DNA of 9,647 nucleotides from an uncultured Elusimicrobia bacterium. GTDB taxonomy: Bacteria; Elusimicrobiota; Endomicrobiia; Endomicrobiales; Endomicrobiaceae. Of this stretch, positions 6,062 to 9,647 are shown one piece after another. Below the pieces are notes generated by a model, which was not told the DNA's origin, did not search any database, and saw only the letters and a program-made list of their open reading frames with translations. Both the position numbers and the translations under genes were made by a program. The stretch covers positions 1 to 9,647 of the forward strand of contig CALGGE010000079.1 in NCBI GenBank assembly GCA_937916125.1, in the 5' to 3' direction. Each line of letters begins with the position of its first letter. Within the stretch, counting starts at the first letter, position 1.

Positions 6062-6715
6062 TTATATCCCCACACTTGCTGTATGTGCAAGTTCTAAAAT
6101 CGTATTCTTATTATAATATTTATCTGCTATAGCAATAAGTTTATCATAATACAATTTATATTTTTTTATATAATCTGCAATAATTTTATAAGCAACCTTT
6201 TTATCAATATCTATTTTGTTCAATAAATTTAACACATCCAAAATCTTCAAATATTCTTTATTATTTACTGTTATTTCCGTTTTTGGCGGACGAATTATAA
6301 CTCCTAATTTTTTATCTTCTCTTACACAATCTTTGGCATTATTTGTTGCAATTGTCTTGTGTTTTGGAATTTGTGTTGTTAATCCCATTTTATATAACAG
6401 ATTATAATCTGTTTCGTAGCCACTATCATTATCAATATATTTATCTTTTATTAATTGTTGTTTATCAATTTGTACTTCTCCAAAAGGAGTTTCTTTTGTT
6501 AAATAATAAATACCCTTTTGATAAAATCTTAAAGCCTTAATCAAATTTTTATCCATTATTCTTTTTATGGCAACAGCAGCTGCGGCTAAAGCATTTTTCT
6601 TTGTTAATTTATATTCTTCAGAAACTTCCTCTGCTATTTTATTTAAATATATTGGCACTCCAATTTTTTTATTTTTCAATATATTACAGATAAAATCCAT
6701 ATAAGTTTGTTTCAT
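6062..6715 (-). CDS. abiEi: AbiEi-type antitoxin (DUF6088 family), complete
   Basis: Start chosen at ATG 6715 (purine-rich AAAGAGA upstream), not the further ATG at 6754, because family members begin close to 'TxxDFICNxI'. The 217-residue product begins with a likely winged-helix DNA-binding domain (residues about 1-75, ending RFYQKGIYY). Then come TPFGEVQIDKQQLI, GLTTQIPKHKTIATN, DKKLGVIIRPPKTEI and, near the end, YYNKNTILELAHTAS. These match the DUF6088/AbiEi antitoxin family, which represses its own operon and neutralises the paired AbiEii toxin. The toxin gene follows four bases downstream but is truncated. A near-consensus promoter lies upstream (6771-6799). Length and both ends look normal, so the antitoxin itself appears intact. 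Confidence 0.88.
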   Translation of the reverse strand: MKQTYMDFICNILKNKKIGVPIYLNKIAEEVSEEYKLTKKNALAAAAVAIKRIMDKNLIKALRFYQKGIYYLTKETPFGEVQIDKQQLIKDKYIDNDSGYETDYNLLYKMGLTTQIPKHKTIATNNAKDCVREDKKLGVIIRPPKTEITVNNKEYLKILDVLNLLNKIDIDKKVAYKIIADYIKKYKLYYDKLIAIADKYYNKNTILELAHTASVGI

Positions 6716-6770
6716 TTTATTTCTCTTTTTGATATATTTTATACAAAAAAACAATATATTTTACGATAAT

Positions 6771-6799
6771 ATTATATCTTAAAACAAAAACAAAGTCAA
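6771..6799 (-). promoter_or_regulatory. Sigma-70-type promoter for the AbiE operon
   Basis: On the minus strand TTGACT (6799-6794) and a perfect TATAAT (6776-6771) are separated by exactly 17 bp. They stand about 55 bases before the AbiEi start. A palindrome ATAATATTAT (6766-6775) overlaps the -10 box and could be part of an autoregulatory site, but in such AT-rich DNA it may be chance. Confidence 0.75.
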
Positions 6800-6893
6800 C
6801 AAAAAAAATAAAACTTTCCCATCAAAACCACTGTTTTAAATTTGTTGAAATATTGAATAAATATGGTTGAAAATACAAATCAAAAAACTTTAA

Positions 6894-7238
6894 CTATACC
6901 GATAACTGAAAGTGAATACCCAAAACATTCATAAAATTTACCACATTTTTAAATGTAGGATTTGAATTATATTTGAACATGTTATATGCGGTTCTTCTCG
7001 TTACATTGGCTTGTTTTGATTGTTGTTTTATATTTCTTTTTGCATAAGATAATATTTTTAATGCAGTAAATAAAATACCTACGTCTTTTGTTTGTTTATA
7101 GGCATCATTTACTCCCTTTATAAATTTTTTTAATTTTCTTGGATTTGTTGCTATATCTTTTCCGTATTCTTCAAAAAAATCTCCACCTACTATTTTTGCA
7201 TCTTTTATTTCTGTTTCTTTCTTTTTTATTTTTTTCAT
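6894..7238 (-). CDS. HigA-like antitoxin (addiction-module antidote, XRE-type HTH)
   Basis: The start ATG 7238 is one base after the toxin stop, so the pair is translationally coupled. The 114 residues have a basic N-terminal stretch and a middle helix region TNPRKLKKFIKGVNDAYKQT. A C-terminal helix-turn-helix spans about residues 67-108 (AKRNIKQQSKQANVTRRTAY then NPTFKNVVNFMNVLGIHF). This layout matches the 'probable addiction module antidote' family paired with RelE/HigB-like killers, encoded after the toxin. Such proteins bind the toxin and also repress the shared promoter. A palindromic operator is visible upstream of the toxin gene. The gene appears full length. Confidence 0.83.
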   Translation of the reverse strand: MKKIKKKETEIKDAKIVGGDFFEEYGKDIATNPRKLKKFIKGVNDAYKQTKDVGILFTALKILSYAKRNIKQQSKQANVTRRTAYNMFKYNSNPTFKNVVNFMNVLGIHFQLSV

Positions 7239-7239
7239 A

Positions 7240-7530
7240 TCAAATCTCCAAACTTTTCTTTATCTGTTTTGCTTTCTTTATATCTTGTTTTTGTGTACTT
7301 TTATCTCCGCCTAAAAGTAATATTATTATTATTCCACTATTATTTGTGAAATATACTCTGTATCCTCTCTGAAAATCTATTTTTAATTCATGAACTCCAT
7401 CTCCAACACTTTTACAATTTGAAAAATTACTGATATATAATTTCTCGATATTTCTTGATATTATAAGTTGAATATTCCCCGGTAATTTATCAAACCACTT
7501 TATAAAATAGTTTGTTCTTCTTAACAACAT
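7240..7530 (-). CDS. HigB/RelE-like toxin (addiction-module killer protein)
   Basis: The start is ATG 7530. The GTG at 7536 lies inside the AAGGAG ribosome-binding site (7541-7536) and cannot be used with it. The 96 residues begin MLLRRTNYFIKWFDKL and continue NFSNCKSVGDGVHELKIDF, GYRVYF and GGDKSTQKQDIKKAKQIKK. These are the conserved blocks of the phage-derived Gp49-like/HigB family, an mRNA-cleaving ribosome-dependent RNase with the RelE fold: the arginine in 'GYRVYF' and the 'GGDKSTQ' loop. The gene order, toxin first and antitoxin second, is the HigBA arrangement. Both genes look intact, making this the only complete two-gene defence or addiction module in the window. Confidence 0.88.
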   Translation of the reverse strand: MLLRRTNYFIKWFDKLPGNIQLIISRNIEKLYISNFSNCKSVGDGVHELKIDFQRGYRVYFTNNSGIIIILLLGGDKSTQKQDIKKAKQIKKSLEI

Positions 7531-7535
7531 AACCA

Positions 7536-7541
7536 CTCCTT
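7536..7541 (-). promoter_or_regulatory. Ribosome-binding site of the HigB-like toxin
   Basis: AAGGAG on the minus strand, 5 bases before ATG 7530. It overlaps the upstream GTG codon, which decides the start in favour of the ATG. Confidence 0.75.
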
Positions 7542-7549
7542 ATGTACAT

Positions 7550-7578
7550 AGTGTAAAATATATTTTACATTTTGTCAA
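7550..7578 (-). promoter_or_regulatory. Promoter and palindromic operator of the HigBA-like operon
   Basis: A perfect -35 TTGACA (7578-7573) is followed after 17 bp by TACACT (7555-7550). The 18-bp perfect palindrome TGTAAAATATATTTTACA (7552-7569) fills the spacer and enters the -10. A bound repressor there would block RNA polymerase, as expected for autoregulation by the antitoxin or toxin-antitoxin complex. A second palindrome TATGTACATA (7541-7550) lies just downstream, next to the ribosome-binding site. The transcript start would be close to 7543, giving a very short leader. Confidence 0.78.
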
Positions 7579-7588
7579 GTAAAAATAA

Positions 7589-7847
7589 AACATTCCCACC
7601 AATAATATTGTCATACAGAAAAATAGATGTATAATAGAGTTTTTAGGGGTATGGGAGCAATTAAATAATGCAAATTTTAAACCTACCGAATTCGAGGGGT
7701 TTAAAAATAGAGCAGGTTCAAATGCTTTTACATTATCACCTCAAAAATGGATTACAAATACAAATGCAACAGGTATTATTTCAAAATATAGCAATAAATC
7801 AAATGCTTTTATTGGAAGAAATTTTCGGTAAAAAATTATTAAAATAA
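7589..7847 (+). pseudogene. KilA-N domain phage protein, internal fragment
   Basis: The frame has no start codon. It opens after a stop near 7586 and reads RCIIEFLGVWEQLNNANFKP, FEGFKNRAGSNAFTLSPQKW and TNATGIISK. These are core motifs of the KilA-N DNA-binding domain of phage antirepressor/RhuM-like proteins, where 'EFLGxWEQLNNPxF' and 'AGxNxFxLSPxxWI' are conserved. After GIISK the family expects a glycine-rich 'GRYGGT-x-AHKDIA'. Here that is lost: this frame ends at TAA 7829-7831. An alternative frame instead gives a natural-looking tail NIAINQMLLLEEIFGKKLLK ending at TAA 7845-7847. I interpret the piece as two remnants joined by a deletion near 7785-7795. It is not functional as written. 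Confidence 0.75.
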
Positions 7848-7889
7848 GATATTTTACTAAATTCACCGGATATTTACTATTTTAAAATT

Positions 7890-7945
7890 TACTATTTAAA
7901 AATTTTCTTACAATTTTTATTGTCGTTGCCGTTCCTGAAGTAATA
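7890..7945 (+). repeat. Conserved upstream block of the right toxin-like copy (inverted mate near 5478-5634)
   Basis: The sequence from TACTATTTAAAAATTTTC through CGTTGCCGTTCC and GAAGTAATA to ATG 7946 matches the minus strand left of the other copy base for base except for scattered substitutions and the 103-bp palindromic insertion. Conservation of this non-coding-looking DNA shows that the two copies were duplicated with their upstream region. It is the 'empty site' for the insertion. Confidence 0.7.
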
Positions 7946-8215
7946 ATGTATGGAAAAATATTCAGTAGAGAAAAAAACTGGAAAAATAGAGGATGGACTA
8001 CTTTTGTAATAATAGCACCAATAAAAATAGGAACCGTAAGATATATAGAGGAAGTTATTATTAAAAGAATGTCTAATAGACAAGGTTTGTATTTACACGA
8101 AGCTGAAATAAAAAAGAGATTAGAAAGCTTATTCCAGACCCACACTGAAGTGGGAAACTTCCCAATCTCTAAATTAATTATAGCTCAAAAGATTTCAAAA
8201 GTCAATAAAAAATAA
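7946..8215 (+). CDS. Phage/polymorphic-toxin C-terminal domain-like protein, right copy
   Basis: The 89-residue product from ATG 7946 is an ungapped relative of the left copy: MYGKIFSREKNWKNRG, TTFVIIAPIKIG, RYIEEVIIKR, LYLHEAEIKKRLE, ISKLIIAQKISKVNKK, then TAA. The most variable part is QTHTEVGNFP, against QTSLKRLNPP in the other copy. It likely represents only the terminal domain of a larger phage head or toxin protein, since the pattern resembles MuF-linked nuclease-like domains. That family call is tentative and no catalytic residues can be assigned. No ribosome-binding site precedes the ATG, and the frame is open upstream to about 7886, so a gene remnant is more likely than a free-standing small gene. 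It points outward, away from the AbiE/HigBA genes, as does its inverted partner. Confidence 0.55.
   Translation: MYGKIFSREKNWKNRGWTTFVIIAPIKIGTVRYIEEVIIKRMSNRQGLYLHEAEIKKRLESLFQTHTEVGNFPISKLIIAQKISKVNKK
8139..8154. other. Small hairpin inside the right toxin-like copy
   Basis: CCCAC, loop ACTGAA, GTGGG form a perfect 5-bp stem. Compared with the left copy (5270-5285) the stem bases differ on both sides while pairing is kept and the loop is nearly the same (ACTTAA on that coding strand). Confidence 0.45.
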
Positions 8216-8370
8216 ACACTTCTCTCCCCACTTAACAATATCGTCAATATAAAAGAAATCACTTATACATTTCTAAAAGTTAAAATTAAACAACATTTTT
8301 ATATTTTTTCCTCTGCTACAAGGACTTCAGAAGTTTGCCCTTCAAACCGGAAAAATTTGAAGCAGCCCTA
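8216..8370. other. Intergenic stretch between convergent genes
   Basis: No gene is visible. A 7-bp inverted repeat CTTCAAA / TTTGAAG with a 9-base loop lies at 8340-8362, just past the stop of the minus-strand glycosyltransferase. It lacks a following run of T on that strand, so I do not call it an intrinsic terminator. Confidence 0.4.
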
Positions 8371-9482
8371 TCACAAAAATCGCCAATATTTGGATAGCAT
8401 TTTCCATTTACCGAAATCATTTGTTTGAAATATTTCAATCATTTTGCGATATTTCCATGGCAAAACTTTTATATCATGTAAATTAAAACTTTTTATAGAT
8501 AATGTCAATAAATTAAACCCATGCTTTTGTACTCTCTCTCTCTCTCTCTCTCGACGGTTCTCACATAAGCTAAAGCCGATTGATTTAAAATTGTTTTTAT
8601 TTGATTAGGCATATCGATAAGTTTATTATTTTTCATCCAATTCCATAAATACGGATATAAATAAAAAACATCTATTGATTTTTTAAGTTTTTTATGTGTT
8701 CGGGTAATACTGTTAGGATTAATTCTATATTGATAAACTATATTCTTAATATTATCAACTTTATATTGAGAAAACAAACAACATGCCATAATTGAATCTT
8801 CAAATAAATATCCGTCAGGAAATTTTAAATATTTAAAACAAATATTTTTAAATACTTTTGCCCATGGTTGTCCAAAATGTTTTTCTTTTATCGGGATATG
8901 AGTTTGAATAACTTTATTATTTACATTTATTGTGTTACATCCGCCTTCCACAATAATACTATCATAAGCAAATGCATACTCAAGTAAATCTTCTATGGCA
9001 TTTGGTGTTAATTTATCGTCGGAATCCACAAACATTATATATTTACCGAGAATATGCTTTAACCCTGCATTTCTTGCACCCGAAAAACCTTTATTATTTT
9101 GATTTATAACTTGAATATATTTTGTTTTTTCTTGAGGAAGCGAATAAATATAATTTTCTATCAATTGTAAAGTACTATCCGTTGAACCGTCATTAATTAT
9201 TGTAACAAAATATGAAAATTTAGTTTTTTGAGAAAATACAGACTGAAGACAATCAACAATATATTTTTCGACATTATAGCAAGGTATAATAATATGTAAA
9301 TCATAATCAGGCGTTATTTTGTTATCAGCATCTATACTGCCATGAGAATCCGGACAATAATCATTCAATATTTGCACAGATATCTCTTGCGGAATATTAA
9401 TTTTACAAGAAATGAACGGCAATATTAACGGCACGTATATTTTTGATACTAAAGAATATATTTTTTTAAAAATATTTTTCAT
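8371..9482 (-). CDS. GT2-family glycosyltransferase, switched out of frame at a (GA)n tract
   Basis: ATG 9482 follows a strong GGAGAGGAAG site (9498-9489). A basic/hydrophobic N-terminus precedes the GT-A domain: LHIIIPCYNVEKYI (about residues 62-75), TIINDGSTDST (95-104), GFSGARNAGL (132-141) and the metal-binding FVDSDD (151-156), then GYLFEDSIMA (224-233). These are standard GT2 motifs for building surface glycans at the cytoplasmic membrane. At residue about 311 the frame enters a GA repeat (ERERERE) and stops after YKSMGLIY. Another frame continues from the repeat as QKHGFNLLTLSIKSFNLHDI, VLPWKYRKMIEIF and KMLSKYWRFL to TGA 8373-8371. Removing one GA unit joins them into about 369 residues. 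As written, a 325-residue product with a wrong tail is made. Its catalytic domain is complete, so residual activity cannot be ruled out. Confidence 0.85.
8532..8552. repeat. (CT)10.5 / (GA)10.5 dinucleotide tract inside the GT2 gene
   Basis: Twenty-one uninterrupted bases of alternating C and T on the plus strand, GA on the coding strand, encode alternating Glu and Arg. The coding frames before and after differ by two bases. One unit fewer or two more would make the gene continuous. Confidence 0.9.
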
Positions 9483-9499
9483 AATATGCTTCCTCTCCG

Positions 9500-9595
9500 T
9501 TACGGATTATTTTTTAATTTGTTTTTAATATAATATTTGGCGATTAGATGACAAGGGATATAAAATATTACGTTTAATATCGCATTTATCATTCC
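9500..9595 (-). CDS. C-terminal end of an upstream gene, unidentified
   Basis: Thirty-one sense codons are open from the adapter boundary and end in TAA 9502-9500, 17 bases before the GT2 start. The product has a hydrophobic stretch AILNVIFYIPCHLIAKYY and a basic tail IKNKLKNNP, which suggests a membrane-associated protein of the same glycan operon. This is too short to name. Confidence 0.5.
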   Translation of the reverse strand, partial: GMINAILNVIFYIPCHLIAKYYIKNKLKNNP

Positions 9596-9647
9596 AGATC
9601 GGAAGAGCACACGTCTGAACTCCAGTCACATCACGATATCGTATGCC
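9596..9647. other. Illumina TruSeq adapter with index, sequencing artefact
   Basis: AGATCGGAAGAGCACACGTC begins at 9596 and the standard 34-base adapter runs to 9629. The six-base index ATCACG (TruSeq index 1) follows at 9630-9635, then ATATCGTATGCC, one mismatch (9638) from the standard ATCTCGTATGCC. This is untrimmed adapter read-through, not biological DNA. Confidence 0.98.

Noticed and set aside
7882..8145. Minus-strand frames opposite the right toxin-like copy that look like membrane proteins
   Set aside because: They are the antisense of a conserved coding sequence that has a homologue elsewhere in the window. Their hydrophobicity follows from AT-rich antisense.
8340..8362. Intrinsic terminator after the GT2 gene
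   Set aside because: A 7-bp inverted repeat is present, but the stem is AT-rich and there is no T-run after it on the minus strand.

Overview
This is a very AT-rich window with the standard genetic code (TGA closes several genes). Most of it looks like accessory DNA: a conjugation gene, surface-glycan genes, toxin-antitoxin and abortive-infection genes, phage remnants and palindromic intergenic repeats. The mix suits an animal-gut or symbiont bacterium such as Melainabacteria, Elusimicrobia, Spirochaetes or Fusobacteria. No marker gene is present, so the phylum stays open. The last 52 bases are Illumina TruSeq adapter, so the contig end is artificial.

Layout. 2-199 (+) is the Walker A part of a VirD4/TraG coupling protein. 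201-905 (-) is the N-terminal half of a solute-binding lipoprotein. 907-1842 (+) is an unrecognised helical protein lacking its start. It is followed after 11 bp by a broken CD-NTase (CBASS-type nucleotidyltransferase) at 1854-2432. 2414-5137 (+) is part of a surface polysaccharide cluster: a glycosyltransferase tail, an O-antigen polymerase/ligase, a truncated GT2, a GT4 lacking its N-terminus, and the first 39 residues of a pyruvyl transferase. 5151-8215 is a defence/prophage-remnant zone: two inverted copies of a phage toxin-like gene (5184-5477 and 7946-8215) flank a truncated AbiE system, a HigBA-type toxin-antitoxin pair and a KilA-N remnant. 8371-9595 (-) is a second glycan fragment, with a full-length GT2 interrupted by a frameshift and the tail of an upstream gene.

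Main observations. (1) The polymerase/ligase and the right-hand GT2 are each interrupted at a dinucleotide repeat, (AT)12 and (GA)10.5. In both, loss of one repeat unit restores one continuous full-length frame, as expected for slipped-strand phase variation of surface glycans. (2) The CD-NTase has lost the stretch that should carry its catalytic D-x-D and has a second small deletion downstream. (3) The two inverted toxin-like copies act as a natural empty-site/filled-site pair. They show a 103-bp palindromic element with two identical-stem hairpins inserted in one copy between 10-bp direct repeats. (4) Many genes are cut abruptly against unrelated genes (about 195, 905, 2425, 4005-4015, 5125, 5900, 7590 and 7790). 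With the adapter tail, this makes a chimeric assembly a serious possibility. Reasoning across these joints, including which genes are truly neighbours, should be treated with caution.
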